Source: Camillea tinctor (lineage: Eukaryota; Ascomycota; Sordariomycetes; Xylariales; Xylariaceae). From it: DNA of 64,000 bases. Within the stretch, counting starts at the first letter, position 1, and every line of letters starts with the position of its first letter. A program made the translations under genes and the position numbers. The notes below the pieces were generated by a model, which saw nothing but the letters and a program-made list of their open reading frames with translations, had not been told where the DNA came from and did not search any database. Where the stretch lies: positions 1 through 64,000 of the forward strand of contig MU394065.1 of the NCBI GenBank assembly GCA_022578605.1, given 5' to 3'. This document shows positions 23,257 to 36,553 of the stretch, one piece after another.

Positions 23257-25323
23257 TTAACGATCCTCCTTTATGGCCGTAATATGTGAATAGTTCCAGT
23301 ATGTCTCCAGTTCAATGCACTCCTGTACAATAGCTTCTTCTTCCCACCACCATCGCTCCGCGTGAACAAAGGAGCCCCAGATCTCTTGCCATAGCATTCT
23401 TGTTGCAAGGCATCGAACTTCGGCCCTTAAGTCTGAATGTCTCTTGGGGCCACCCCCCTTGGTATAATACTCGGGCACAGCAGGGACCGAGAGAGTTGCA
23501 ATAGTACTCCCCTTACCCCTGAGTCTGGCTACTGCTAACCAGGCCGGAAATGTACCACTTGGATAAGTTGTGCGAAACATTTGCTCAAGATTGATCAAGA
23601 GTTTCTCGAAAAGCCATTGTCTCAGTTTTGGCCCCATTGAGGCTGATACAGGTTGTGGGTCAATCAAGGTTAAATGTAAAGCTCCCCCCTCGGTTAGGCA
23701 ACGATTGATATGCCGGAGGAATGGGGGTATCTCCGTAGAAGGAAATAAAGACGGTAGGTTTAAGCACGTTACCACTGAGTATAGCTGTGGAGGGAGCGTC
23801 CTTGATCCAGCCACAGCTGAAACTGCCGGTACAAGTAACGGCCTTATGTTTGGGAATAAGCGTGGCGATACGGGGTTTGGAGATAGATGTGAAAATTTGG
23901 CTTGCGAGTTGAGTGCTGCGAGAAACGAAGCGGAAGCTAGTGAACAATTAGAAGCCTGACTACCATCCGTGGGTAATGAAGAAAGTTTCTTACCCTGAGT
24001 TTCGTATAGGGCAAGGATTTTGGGAGGGTTCTTTGGCGCCGGACTACCAGATTGTGTATCTGCTCGATCAACTAAATCACCATACCCTCCGTGTTGATGC
24101 AACACAGAAAACATCCAGCGCTTCTTGCTCATCTCGAGTTCCTTATATATGTTTGCATCTGGCGATTGGCAAGTGGCAGCGGACTTCATATTGGCTAGTA
24201 CAAGTTCTGGACTCGCCGCAAACATCATACGGATTTCTCTTTGAAGTGCGGTCAGGTCTGGAGATAAGTTGTGGTCAAACACCTGACTGCTCGGTGAGAC
24301 CCGCGATTTCGCCTCACAAGAGGGAGAGTTGCTCTCCATTGTAGGTGTGCAATCCCACTCATGGGGAGGCTTCCAGGATTCACTACTATTTAGCCTGCCA
24401 TTGCTGTTCCAACCTGGAGTATAAATCGTTGGGCTGTTTCCCAGCTCGACAGGAGGCGGGGTCCGAGGCAAACGAGAGGGGGATAGTAACGGCACAGGTT
24501 CCTCGAATGTCATAGTGGTTCTAAAGGCTATTTAGTATCTGATCAATTGATACATCTAAGCTCTTTCACTTACATTCCCCCAGGTGAGTCTGGCAACGGC
24601 GGGGTTTCTGGCTTTACACCGTCAGAAGTGATATGGACTTCAGACTCATCTTGTTTGAAATTAATCCCAGGTACACGCGGTGAAACAGTGACCTCTGTAC
24701 ATTTCATAATAAAAGATGATGGACCTAAGGTTTGTATTAGATTCTCGGATTTGGTGGTAATCGTTGAACCCCTCGCAGATTCTCCAATCAGAGTGCCGGT
24801 AGTAGCAGCAGACTGCTGTGTCCATTTCGAGAGGATAGAGTCTGGACACCCTAGATAATTAGCACAATCAAATAATGAGCGTAATACTCGAGTCCATACC
24901 TCGGGATGATGGAGCAGGAGAGGGGTTTCCAACTTCCGGGAGTTGGGCAGAGAGAAGCGAACCATCAGTGGGTTTCGGAGATGATTCGAGACCATCCTGG
25001 CTGGAGAGCAGTGACTGGACACCGTATTCGGAACCCCTTTTTACCTTGACGTCATTGCCTATAGACTTTGCAGGCGATGATGTAACACTCTTTGCTCTCG
25101 ACGGTGCTGGTGTTGGTGTTGATGTCTTCCTTCGACTCCTGGCCATGAGACGCCCCAGGCCTCGCTCACTACATGATGATTCAGTGGTGGAAATGGAATT
25201 TCGTTCGTTATCTAGTCTTCTTTTTTCTTTCTCCTTCTCCTTCTCCTTATTCTCTTTCTCTTTCCGTTGGATCCTCTCACCAACGAGTTCCCGATTGGGA
25301 TCAGACCAAAGGACATCAAACAT
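23257..25323 (-). CDS. Methyltransferase-like fungal protein of unknown role (at least 3 exons, 654 aa)
   Basis: Complement of join 23257-24520, 24574-24850, 24900-25323. Splice joins use GTATGG/CTAG and GTAAGT/TTTAG and keep frame. The N-terminal 150 residues are disordered, with a KEKEKEKEK charge run and Ser/Pro-rich tracts. The C-terminal half (about 450-654) looks like a degenerate class I SAM-methyltransferase fold: YSVVTCLNLPSLFPSTEIPPFLRHINRCLTEGGALHLTLIDP resembles the motif of a strand, then 'cycle through helix, carrier helix, GG, strand'. A clear GxGxG loop is not visible, so catalysis is doubtful. The frame stays open above the first ATG (AGD before MFDVLWSDP) up to an acceptor-like CAG at 25336-25334, so a further 5' exon is likely. 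Fungal gene models of this type exist, but I cannot name a symbol. Confidence 0.75.
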
Positions 25324-28300
25324 ATCGCCAGCCCTGCATAGACAGACGAGTAATGTTTCTGATGTGTAGATACTCGATCTTTGTAGACTGACTTGGTAGA
25401 CGGACTTGATAGATGTTTGTCCTCAGAAAACCGAGCTAACTGTTATTGTAAGTTAATGCTCTAGGCTATATCATATCCTGTATGCCGCCGTATTTGTCGT
25501 AATTCTTGGGGGTATATGCGGCAAAATGGTGGGTTTTATCAATAGATGTGACGTCGTCACCACCAAGATATTGTTGAAAAGAAAGACATGTAAGGGGGAA
25601 AAAAGAAGCGAGAGTTATATAGTCTGAGAGAAAATCCAACTTTCAACTCCTCTTTTCTCTCTCTCTTATCATTCCCTTCCCTTGAGTTTCTTTTTCTTTT
25701 TAGTTTCTTCTTTTTTTTCCCCCTAGTTTAGGTGCACTGGTTCGTGTGAAGAAAAAAAATGGACTGGTTGTCAAAGGGTTACAAACACATCCTATGACTA
25801 AAGTTGAATGGAGAAAATCTATTGGACCAGGTGAATGGTAGGTATTGGAATTAAAGCGAATGACGAAAAAATGATTGTCAGAAAGAAAAAGAGAGAAAAT
25901 AAAAATTAAAGAAAAAAACAATGTATTAGGGTAGGTGAGAGAAGTAAGTAAATTGACGGTTGATGGTGATGATGATGATGGATAGGGTGGATACTTCGGT
26001 AGGTAAAATGGATGTGAAGCAATGTTTGACCTGACACTGAACCGAAATATTCGACGACAAGGCAAGACTAAGGTTCGAGGCTCGCTAGGTGAGACAAATT
26101 AGAATCTAAGCCAACCCGATCTTGGATACGCAGGTGAAAGGCAGATTGCAGGTAGTCACGCTAATAAGATAAATAAGGTACGCACCTGCCCGCTATGAAT
26201 CATCTCCCCTCGCCCCCCCTTCCCCCCCCTAGAGGCTCTTTCCTCTATTAAACGTATGCACTACTATCTAAGCATACTAACCTAGGCCAAACTTCCAATA
26301 TAGGTCAACTTATGTAGGTCAATGTAGGGAGGTAGGTATAAAAACCACTCGCACTAAGTTACCTAAAAGCTGGTAGAACCAACTGACGGGACTTACTGAA
26401 GCAAGGCTTATATAATCTACCTCGAGTTTTGTCTAGATACGTCCCGACCTCGGGAGTTGCGTTCCTTCAGATTGGTCCATATCTTTCTCTCAAAGCCCGT
26501 TCGATGCTATTACATAACATGGAGGCTTCTACCAATTCATGTTATTATATTATAATAATTCTCGGGACCATGAATGGCTGATGGACGCAGCCCCTGTGCC
26601 CCTTTAGAGTCGCTGGCTAATGTAAAACTAATATCTCTAAAGCTGCACCCCGTTCAAGTTCCAAGTGTCTAATTAATCTACCAGATACGGTCAGCCACGC
26701 TAGAGTCTTGTTCGTACAACCAAGAATCATTGCGCAAATAGCCACGGGGTACATGAGATTATATTGGCTCAAGCCTTGGCTGAACTTGTCCGGTTTTCAA
26801 TGTACGCCCTGATTGGTAGTGGTAATCTATCCTAACCTCCCATCCCAAGTCTCACTTGTACGGAAGATCCTACAAGATGTGTAAGCGGTTATAGGGCCAG
26901 GGCCTTGAGAGCCTCGGGAGAGGTATCTATACATGTTTGCTCTAAATCTCTGCAGTTTGCCTGATGGGTCTTCAAACATTTTTGCGGGGGCTTATTGCTC
27001 ACGTTGAACAAAAATCGAGTTGAACACCTTAGTCCTTGAACCTGCACAGGTATGTATGTTCTTATTGACCTAGTCTATCTGTTCCCTACGATTACACGAT
27101 CAAGTGGATACCGTACTCGAGCAAGCTGAAGAATAGTCCTAGGGCGCTTCCACGAGTCCACGCCCCTTATCTTGCCATCCGTATTTTTAAGACAATAAGC
27201 CTTGCAGCGCAATCAGGCAAGACCAGTGCACCCGAAAATCAGTGGTAACCCATGCATGGGAATTTCCAGTGACATAGGAGTCGATGTGAACTAGCTTCCT
27301 CACTTATTTTGACAACCTCGTTGTTGTTATCGTCTATTCATTATGGTAGTAGATGGCTTCTGATAATAACTACAGAACATGTCATCTATTATTTGGCTCA
27401 GCCCAGGAGACAATTCCCGTATTACTCGGGCAAGAATGCCTCCAGAGATACTAATCTAAGCCTGGTAGCACAGGTAAAGCTGTTTACCCCTTTGAGTAGG
27501 TAGTACCGCTATATCAAGTTGACTCCCATGACTTATAAATCACCAAGGGATATCCTCATTAGCTAAACATTTAATATGTAACATGTTTTCGATATTTGAT
27601 TCGCATACAGTTTGGATCTGCCAACTATAAGGTCTCGTTTTCTAAATAATGGCTTACCATATAGATTAGTTGTGAACACCCCCTTCTTCTAGGTTCCTAT
27701 CCAAAACGTTATGGGAGCTAAGAGATTTCTGCCAGCAATACCTACAAATATATATAGATACCGTCCATAGAGTGAACACGAGACTGATTCATCGTCAGGG
27801 GCATACCATACCATGGTAGAAGCTTCTATCAATGATAAAGTGTTCTCTGGTATGATAGCTGCATAGCATATAAGCTAGGTTTTACAACTTACCTACCCGA
27901 GAAACATATGATAGAATAGGATTCTATATGTCCTCCACCTAGTGCTTCAGTTGTGGAATGGCTTGTGTGAGGGGGATTTCGGTAATTCGCAAATTTTCCC
28001 GCATGTCTTACGCACTCACCCACTGTGTAGCCCTCGTTCACCATGCAGTGGAGCTGGCGTCGGCTTCATGGCCACTGAGAAACGTGGGACAAATCAATAT
28101 GTAGACCTCTACGGGGCAGCTGCATGTTTGTGTCCGCCTCGGGTTTGCCACTACCCGCATAGGATAAACTAGTAGTAGAACGACGACGGAGCATTCTCTG
28201 ATATCCGTTAGTTTTATAACACCAATTCGACATATTGGATCCCGCAATAAGAGCTTGGGGGGTTGTGGGAAGATGCATAGCATGCATGCCTATGTAGTCT

Positions 28301-29670
28301 TGATACGTGCTTGCATATGCGGATGGTGGCCCACAGGTTCAAAGTTAAGCAAATAACCTTAGTAAGTAAAGGATCGGTCGTCAACATGGCAATTTGCATG
28401 TCTGCAGTTGGTACGCGGCTGGGCCCCTGGCGATATGAACTTGGCAGTTGCAGCAACCTTCTACTTATACCCAAGAAAGCGGACCCATCTTCGATGGCGA
28501 AGCCTTGTGACTGACAAGATATCACAGTGGAACTGTAAAGGTTTACTGAAAAAGATTATGTTGTCTGGTGTCTAGTGTGACAGTTGAGGATCCATGGTGT
28601 GCTGAATATCACAGTCCTCCTCACTTCCATAACATCTCCCTTACACACGATATCATATCATTGAAATCCCCTCAGCGTTGGAACTTGAACAATACATACC
28701 TCGGGTTCCTGGGCAACGCGAGTTAATCTGGCGAATACACACAAGCCAAGTCCCCTTTTCCCATTTTCTTTACCCTCTCCCCCCCTCTTCTAGAAGTATT
28801 GGGATATCGAGGCTGATAAAGGTCACTGAGCAACCATCACGATTTGCCCGAATAATGAGAAAATAAGAGCAGTCGTTATATAAAGGGAGAAAGCAAAGAA
28901 AAACTAAACAACTGCAGTAACTAACTATTGCAGCGACTCTCTGGGGGGGAATCCTGTAATAATACACGCCAGGATATAAAGAATAAGAGTAAGTACATAC
29001 TAGGAAGGTCAGCCCCTAAAACCAAGGTTGCCCCCCTTTCCCCAGCTTTTAACCTAACCTTAACACTGTTTGCATCGTGCCTTCTGTTGTCCTGAAAAGT
29101 TTTCGAGGAACTCCATACACTCCTTCTCCATTACTGTTCCTCCCCCCGCGTTTCTTCCAATTCTGGCAAACCGAAAAAGGTTTTTTTTATTTTTATTTTT
29201 TTTCTACTCTCCCGCCCATAGGCCTTTCTCCTCTACTTCCCTCTCTCCTTCCCTCAGCCCTCGTATGTCCACGCTCCTAAAACACACACGAGACATGACT
29301 CTTTCCGATTGACAAGTGTGTGCAGATCGCAGGTCACAGCTCGAGAGCTCCAGATCGGTGGACTACGTTTGATGTAACCCTTTAATTTATTTCAATCTTT
29401 TCCTTCGCGCTTCGGGTTGTCCATCGCCTACGTCGTCTACATCGCCTGGAATAGTATTATTCTATTCTCAATGACAGAACGAAACCATTTCCTGAACAAT
29501 ATTTCTTTCTCATCATAATCGTCTTGGTGGGGGGACAACTGTACCATTCATTCGACGTTCATTGCAGCACCAATACCTTGAATTATATATTTGATCTGCG
29601 ACCTACCCGAACATTATACCACCCTACCCGCTCCCACTGACGCGGCGCTGGGTCGCAGTCCGTGTTCGAG
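25324..29670. other. 4.3-kb gene-free stretch
   Basis: Its left end must hold the promoter and perhaps an unseen 5' exon of the methyltransferase-like gene. A TGACGTC-containing near-palindrome lies at 25548-25560 and a short GAT-repeat run at 25965-25980. Short frames at 27942-28525 and 28678-28967 overlap on both strands and lack features. From about 29.0 to 29.67 kb C+T-rich DNA leads into the permease gene, as is usual for fungal promoters. Confidence 0.5.
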
Positions 29671-31990
29671 ATGTACAATCCTTGGTCCCTTCTCAAGAAG
29701 GGGACCCGAAAATGTCTAGACAAATTCCATGATGTGGACGAAAGGGTTAACCAGTCGACATTCGGTCGCGTTTTCCGCCTGGATGGATCTGGCCATGTAA
29801 GTGATGCACATTGCATTCACATGAAATGCTTACAATGCTGATAATTACTAGCCAAAAACCGTCCAAGGTGCTACCTTTTTAAAGGAGATCCGAGCTGGTC
29901 TAACCACTTTTGCCACCATGGCATATATCATTGCTGTCAATGTGAGCGCCTCTTGTTTATTGTTACTTATTCTTTTTCCTTTTCGCAGCACTGTTTACTC
30001 CTAACGCCGGAGATAGTCTGCTATCCTTGCCGATTCTGGGGGTACATGTGAATGCCCCGAGGGAAGTGAGCCGGGTTGTCCCGATGACCCGGGCTTTATG
30101 CTATGTTCCACGAGTAAGTCTTCACAACCGCACTATTGGTATTGTGCCTTGCTGTGGTGACAGCTATATGGATACCTATTCCGATTTATATATCTGTGTA
30201 AGCTAACGTGCTCGGGGCAGTCCTGAAGCGAGACCTGATCACTGCTACGGCAGCCCTCGCAGGTCTCTCAAGTATCCTATTCGGTTTTCTGACGAATCTA
30301 CCCGTTGCCCTTGGGTAAGCTAAACCCTTGATTGTCGATGTTCACCAATCGCACATTTCTAACTTGATTTCAGACCAGGTATGGGGCTCAACGCCTATTT
30401 CACGTACCAGGTCGTTGGCTGGCATGGTACGGGCGCTGTCCCTTACCGGATTGCCTTGACTGCCACATTCGTTGAAGGTTTTATCTTCATGTTCCTGGCC
30501 CTTACTGGTATGCGTCAATGGTTGGTCCGTATGATCCCAGCCACCATCAAGACTGCTTGTGGTGTTGGAATCGGCTTGTTTCTTACTGAAATTGGCCTTT
30601 CTTATTCCGCCGGAATTGGTGCTATCACTGGTGGTTTCTCCACCCCATTGGCCATCGGTGGATGTCGCCCAGAGGACCTCAACCCCATGGGAGAATGCAA
30701 AGGCCATATAATGGCAAACCCTGCGGTATGTCGCCTATTTTGACTCGTGTCGGATCTGGAGCTCACAATATGTGCTAGATGTGGATTGGGATTTTCGTTG
30801 GAGGAATTTTCGTGGCCTTCTTAATGGCATTTAGGGTTAAGAGTGCCATCATCATTGGAATTGGGCTAGTATCCATTATATCATGGCCGTAAGTTCAAAG
30901 TTGCCTACCTATAGAACAAGGGACTCCGACTAAAAATCAATAGCCGGAACACTCCTTTCACGTATTTTCCCTACACAGAAGCCGGAGAGGCTCGATACGA
31001 GTTCTTCAAGCAGGGGGTGGCTTTTCATCCGATCCAGTCCACTTTAGCGGTGCAGCAATGGAACCTCGATGGCACAAGCGCTGTCCAGTTTGCACTTGCG
31101 CTTATAACGTTCCTTTATGTCGACATCATTGACTGTACGGCTACTCTATACTCGATGGCAAAGTTCTGCGGTGTTGTGGAAGATGATGGTGATTTTCCTC
31201 GTTCTACTATTGCGTATTGTACTGATGCAGCCTGTATTTCTATTGGTTCACTCTTTGGATGCTCGCCGGTAACCGCTTTTATTGAAAGCGGCGCAGGCAT
31301 TGCAGAAGGCGGCCGGACAGGCTTGACTGCCATATCAACCGGTTTCTGTTTCTTAATCAGTTTGTTCTTTGCCCCTATCCTAGCCTCAGTTCCACCTTGG
31401 GCCACAGGAGCAACTCTCATTCTGGTAAGTTCTCATAACCAATTCCTCAAGATGATATTAATACTGCTTCTAAGGTTGGTTGCCTCATGATCCGCCAAGT
31501 CACCAACATAAACTGGCAATATATCGGAGATGCTGTTCCTTCTTTTGTGACACTTGCCTTTATGCCCTTTAGTTACAGTGTTGCATATGGCCTCATTGCG
31601 TAAGTTCCTAGCTTTCTCACCGAGAGATGGACATTAGCTAATTAACCCAATAGGGGCATGATGGTATATATCGCTCTTAATACAATGGTTTGGATTGTCG
31701 TGCAATGTTCGAACGGTCGCATAATCCCAGCAAACTGGTACGAAAAGGAGGTATATAATTGGGGAATGGGTAAGAAAGACGTTCCCTCATGGATGGGATA
31801 CATTCGCAGGAAGGTTCTGGGAGAAAGTGAGGAAGACCTTACCCGGAAGCAAGGTGTAGAACTGGGCGATTGTGACAGCACGATCAACGCTGGCTCAAAC
31901 AGCGCATCAGCTGACGACAAAGGCACGCAAGAGGCAATCACCCGTTGCCGTTCTCCTCAGACGAATTACAACCTGCCTTCCTTTGAATGA
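29671..31990 (+). CDS. AzgA-type purine (adenine/guanine/hypoxanthine) permease (9 exons, 603 aa)
   Basis: Join 29671-29796, 29852-29941, 30017-30113, 30221-30314, 30374-30725, 30779-30888, 30944-31424, 31475-31599, 31654-31990. All eight joins keep frame. The protein is a polytopic plasma-membrane proton:purine symporter of the AzgA branch of the nucleobase transporters. Supporting motifs are TFATMAYIIAVN, ILADSGGTCECP, LPVALGPGMGLNAYFTYQVVG, TACGVGIGLFLTEIGL, a conserved segment IDCTATLYSMAKFCG, and the substrate-site signature GCSPVTAFIESGAGIAEGGRTGL. The C-terminal tail (SWMGYIRRKVLGESEEDLTRK and on) is hydrophilic and cytoplasmic. The length fits the family (about 580-600 aa). Specificity for adenine, guanine and hypoxanthine is inferred from Aspergillus AzgA. 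Confidence 0.95.
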
Positions 31991-32828
31991 AGATGTCACT
32001 AGATGACAAGAAAGGGGAGAGGGCAGACACAGAAAGAAACTATTACATGGGTGGTTTATGATGACTGGCAATATGTGGGAGTATTTTGCTGGTAGGCAGG
32101 ATTGCTGCTAGCCACATATATTATATCGATCAGTGTGGGAAACAGAAAATAACTTGACAGGCATGGGCTTGGAAGGCGACACGGACGCTCGCTTTTCTGA
32201 CTTTACGGGATATCAAAGAACAATATCGCGGTCAGGAATTAGCTTCCTCTGGCATAAAGAGAGTGTATATAGGCCTTCAACAATGTCATCTTCAGAAGAT
32301 GAAATGTAACACTAGGGAGGGGAAAAAGGGTGTATTCCAGCTATTATTTGCCTAAGTTGTTATGTTATGGTATTAGTGTCTGTGCCCAAGAGTACGATAT
32401 AGATTACATACCGTGCCGTGTAGGTATGTTGCCGTATACGTTATACCGTCATTTTTAGGATGCCAAGTCCCACTTTATCTGTAGATTGATTCCCTTATCT
32501 TATCAAACTTAACCCATGGGCTAACAGTTCCTTAGGCCTGACATCACTTAGTTGTAAATCACCAACCGAACAACAACTTCTCATCTCAGCTTCTAAATAA
32601 AATAATATATCTAGGTTGTACAGTTGGTACAAGTTTCGGATAGCTTCGGAGACGGCGATTCGTTATTTTATTAGTGCCACCTTCTATTAGAACCCATACC
32701 AGCTACAGATCAAACCTTTTCTCTTCTTTTCTCACCTGATGGTTCTATCCTAAAGCCTGGCAAGTTCTACACAGACCAGCTGGTAGGTAGCTTGTGTCTT
32801 GGCCACCTTTGCCAAACCCAGAACCAAG
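31991..32828. other. Intergenic, permease 3' end to UCH promoter
   Basis: AT-rich, without a supportable gene. The two flanking genes are in the same direction, so this holds the 3' end of one and the promoter of the other. Confidence 0.6.
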
Positions 32829-33966
32829 ATGAGTGGTGGTTGGAATACCAGTTGAGTTGCTCCGTGTCCTAGCATGCGCCTACGTATGCTCCATGTGTGC
32901 TGATCATTTCCCAAATCTAGTTGAGTCCGATGCCGTATGCCAAAATCCTCACACCCCGAGAGGGAGCTCTCTGCTAGCTGCTCATAACACTGACCTTTTC
33001 TTTTCCCCTCCTCTCCACTAGGGTGTCTTTACTTTCCTGCTCAACAACCTCGGCGTCAAGGATGTGCAGTTCGAGGAGCTGCTGACGCTAGAGCCCGACG
33101 CGCTCGCGGCGCTGTACCCCGTCTACGGGGTCATCTTCCTGTTCAAGTACCCGACCGACACGCCGTACACATCGGCGGAGAAGCCGCTCGACGGCGAGTT
33201 CGACCACGAGGCGGCGGAGCAGCTCTTCTTCGCAGCGCAGACGATACAGAACGCGTGCGGCACGCAGGCGCTGCTGTCGGTGCTGCTGAACAAGGACGGC
33301 GAGGTGGACATCGGCCAGTCGCTGCGCGAGTTCCGCGAGTTCACTATGGTGCTGCCGCCCGAGTTCCGCGGCGAGGCCCTCAGCAACAGCGAGCTCATCC
33401 GCGACGTGCATAACAGCTTCGCCAAGAGCAGCCCCTTCGCCGACGAGACGCAGCGCTCCGCCTCGGCCGCCGACGCCGAGGACGCCTTCCACTTCGTCGC
33501 CTACACCCCCGTCGCCGGCACCCTGTGGGAGCTCGACGGCCTGCAGCCCGCGCCCATTAGCCACGGGCCCTGCGCCGGCCCCGAGGACTTCCCCGCCAAG
33601 GTCATGGACGTACTGCAGCGCCGCATCGCGCGCTACGACCTCTCCGAGATACGCTTTAATCTCATGGCTGTGGTGCGCGACCTGCGCGTGCGGGCGCGCG
33701 AGCTCGGCGACGTGGAGGCCCTCGAGCGCGAGGAGCGCAAGAGGAGGGACTGGCAGTTCGAGAACGCGCTGCGAAGGCACAACTTCGTCGGCTTTGCCGG
33801 CGCGGTGCTGAGGAGCGTGGTGGAGCAGAAGCTGGAGGAAGGGGGAGGGGAGAACGGCGAGGCCGCGTACGAGAGGTGGGTCGAGGACGCGAAGCAGAAG
33901 ACGAGGCAGCGCGCCGAGCAGAGGAGGAAAGGCGGTGGTGGGGAGGATGTGGATATGGAGGGGTGA
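32829..33966 (+). CDS. UCH37/UCHL5-type ubiquitin C-terminal hydrolase (3 exons, 326 aa)
   Basis: Join 32829-32850, 32921-32934, 33022-33966. This cysteine protease trims ubiquitin, and in the UCH37 branch usually does so at the proteasome. The spliced start, MSGGWNTIESDAGVFTFLLN, matches the family. The catalytic Cys is about residue 91 (NACGTQALLSVLLN), the His about 169 (DAFHFVAYTPV) and the Asp about 184 (LWELDGL). A charged C-terminal helical extension (residues ~210-326) matches the UCH37-specific tail. Exon 1 is 22 nt and exon 2 only 14 nt. Donor 1 is the weak GTTGAG. Exon 3 is markedly GC-rich, with third positions mostly G or C, unlike the AT-rich flanks. Whether this fungus has the proteasomal receptor Rpn13 cannot be judged here. 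Confidence 0.93.
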
Positions 33967-36553
33967 AGGAAAAAGGAGATTGAGGTGGGAAAAGGGGGGA
34001 TGGGGGATAGAGAGAGAGATGGTGGGTTTGAATAGTTCGCTATACTGGGCCTTACCTTTCTTTTGGTGCTATTTGATGATGAGATATCCATTGATGCTGC
34101 TGAAAAAAAGACAAAAGACAGGCGGATCTGCCTGAGACGAGATTCGGAACATCTATCCGTGTTCTTTTCACTCTCTCCGATGACGATTTTAGAAACGTAG
34201 ACTTACAGACTCTTTAGCCCGTGAGTGGAGATTTAAACAACTCACAGTATTACGGTAGGTCAAGTGTCTAGCCTGATAAACTTAGACACAGAGGTATGGA
34301 GACTATACGAGGTACTAGAGACAGAAAAGGGTGAGGTAGGTAGTGTACTAATTACCATATTATCGAATACCAAAAAGGGGCTAGACTAGAAATAGAGCTA
34401 AATACTTTGATACCTCGAAGATTATACTAAAAGAGCATTAAGCAGGTAATTATTCCCCTTTTCTCTCTTTCCCAGAACAGACTTACACTTGGTAACCGGA
34501 GGCAAGCGCGCGTAAGATGATGATGGCCTTGCTACGAGTACTTGGTGAACTAACATGCGTGAAAGATGCCCGCAGCAAGGAGGTCGGATCTAGGAAAGCG
34601 CGCTTGTTTCGGGGGTGTAAAGTTCGTGTCCTCGCAGCACGTTGGCACAGTTGAAACAATCATACGCAAGTACAGCTTGTTTCAATGCTGTTACCTTCGA
34701 TTCCATTGAAACGACACTAAGTTACGTAGTTATGGTAGTGGTGGTGGTAAGAGCCATGTTGGCTATACCCCTTACCACACGTAGGAAACTCCCTTCCCCT
34801 TACCTCGTGGATATTACACAGATACGTAGGTATGTATGTCAGACGCCTCGTTCTCAGATAGGTTACACGAATCTCAAACAAACCACCCCGAAACTATCTA
34901 GCTACTCAGTTCTAAGGAAACTTCTTAGGGGAATTTCTGTTTACTCTATCAGATATTTCAAACAGTTCATAGCGTACGTAAATTGGAATTATATTACCGG
35001 GAAGTTCGGCCTAGGTGTAGGGAACAGGACAGGTTAGACGCATAGACCTTTTTTTTTACCGGGCCGATGAATCAACAATATTTCTTGTTTCGGCTCGGCT
35101 CGATCTCCTTTCTCCTCTTTCTCCATAATCTCCCCGGGACTCCCGCGCCGCTTTTTTGGTGGGGTAGGGTTTCCCGGGGTCGGGATGAAGGGAGATACAG
35201 CTCACATATTTTACATGTTACATGTACATTACCTAGGTTTATGACCTATGTCCTTGTGGGAAAAGGGGGTGGAGAAGAGAGCGGAGGGCTGGACATGAAA
35301 CTGTGTGACGAGTTTTGGCTCTCTACACCTTAAGGTATGTAGGATTGGTTATACGAACAATTGCATGTAATCGTCACTTTTCTCACCTTGACCTCAATTT
35401 CTAGGATAGAAAAGGGAGTACACGGGTATCGTTTACAAGGCTCGGTTAGGCGGCTCATTTGTTCATCGAGTCTCCTTGATTACCTACCAGGAAACCTACT
35501 TACCTACCTCCCCGACCCGAGGGAACGGTTCGAAACCATTCTAACCCCTAGCCCCCATGAGGTTCTTGCTCTCGAACTATATAAGATGAACCGAGCTAAA
35601 GCACCTCTGCTGAAACGGCAACATCTTCGCTCGAACCCCCTTCCCCTCGGAAAGAAACAAAAAAGGGAAGAAAGGAAGATATGGCAATCAACACGTGCTT
35701 GTCAGGGATCCAATTGTTTCAGGAGCGCAAAAACTAATCTAGAACCAACACAATGGTTAGATCCCCATGTAGGTAGTAGATACAGGGGGAAAGGAGGGGG
35801 AGGGGATGAGGGCACGGACCGTAATCAAAAGTACTACGTTGGGTTAAGAAGGATATTATACTAACCCAGGAAAACTGATGAGGGACACATGAGTGGATGA
35901 TTAAATATGTCACGATGTACGAGGCTTGAAAATCAAGCGACGGGATGAAGTGCGCAAGATAGTACTTTAGACTTAATTATATACAGGCACACAACATAAT
36001 GTGGCGTAATAAAATACAAGAAAATGCTTATTCATCGTGACCCTTGATTGCTAAACATGTAGGGTGACTTAGATAGTGAAGAATAAAATATTTCAATAGG
36101 TGTTTATATGATTCGAACAATAAGTGTAACTCGCTCCGCCTCGCTTCAGAAATGCCCTGGCCAACTAGGCTGAGGTTGACCAATTTCTGTTAGGTTGGGT
36201 CGTCATGGGTAGGTATCTGCATGTGATTCAGAAGCCTTAGTGACGAGCCTCCCTGTTCCCCATTTTCGCCTCTAGGTGGACGGGATAATTCGTCGGTCTG
36301 GTCATACACAGATCGACGGGCCACCAAGCGTATAGGGAGAGTAGGTATTCAATACCCGAACCGTACCAGCAGCACCTTCACTATGATGTGTCATACGTAG
36401 ACCACCGTCCCATTACAACGCGTAGCACTCGTTATCATCTCCGCTCTTGACTTGCTTGGTTCCCTTTCCGGTCATATCATTCATCACGCTTTTTTATACA
36501 AATGTAAAAATAGCAAACTTCCAGGTCCCTCTGGTAAACGGAGTCTCCATTCT
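33967..36553. other. 2.6-kb stretch without a supportable gene
   Basis: Open frames at 34642-35037 and 35361-35864 encode compositionally random proteins without family features. Scattered TAGGTA/ACCTAC motifs are present. Confidence 0.5.

Noticed and set aside
26068..26095. GGTTCGAGGC as a tRNA B-box
   Set aside because: No matching A-box, acceptor stem or anticodon arm can be drawn around it. The similar GGTTCGAG at 40.10 kb fails the same test.
33088..33780. 230-codon minus-strand frame opposite the UCH gene
   Set aside because: Shadow of a strongly GC3-biased exon; repetitive Ala/Leu/Val/Glu composition and no family features.
34642..35037. 131-codon plus-strand frame
   Set aside because: Composition like the surrounding non-coding DNA and no recognisable feature.
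35361..35864. 167-codon plus-strand frame
   Set aside because: Random composition, no domain, no splice partners and no conserved motif; it lies in intergenic-type sequence.
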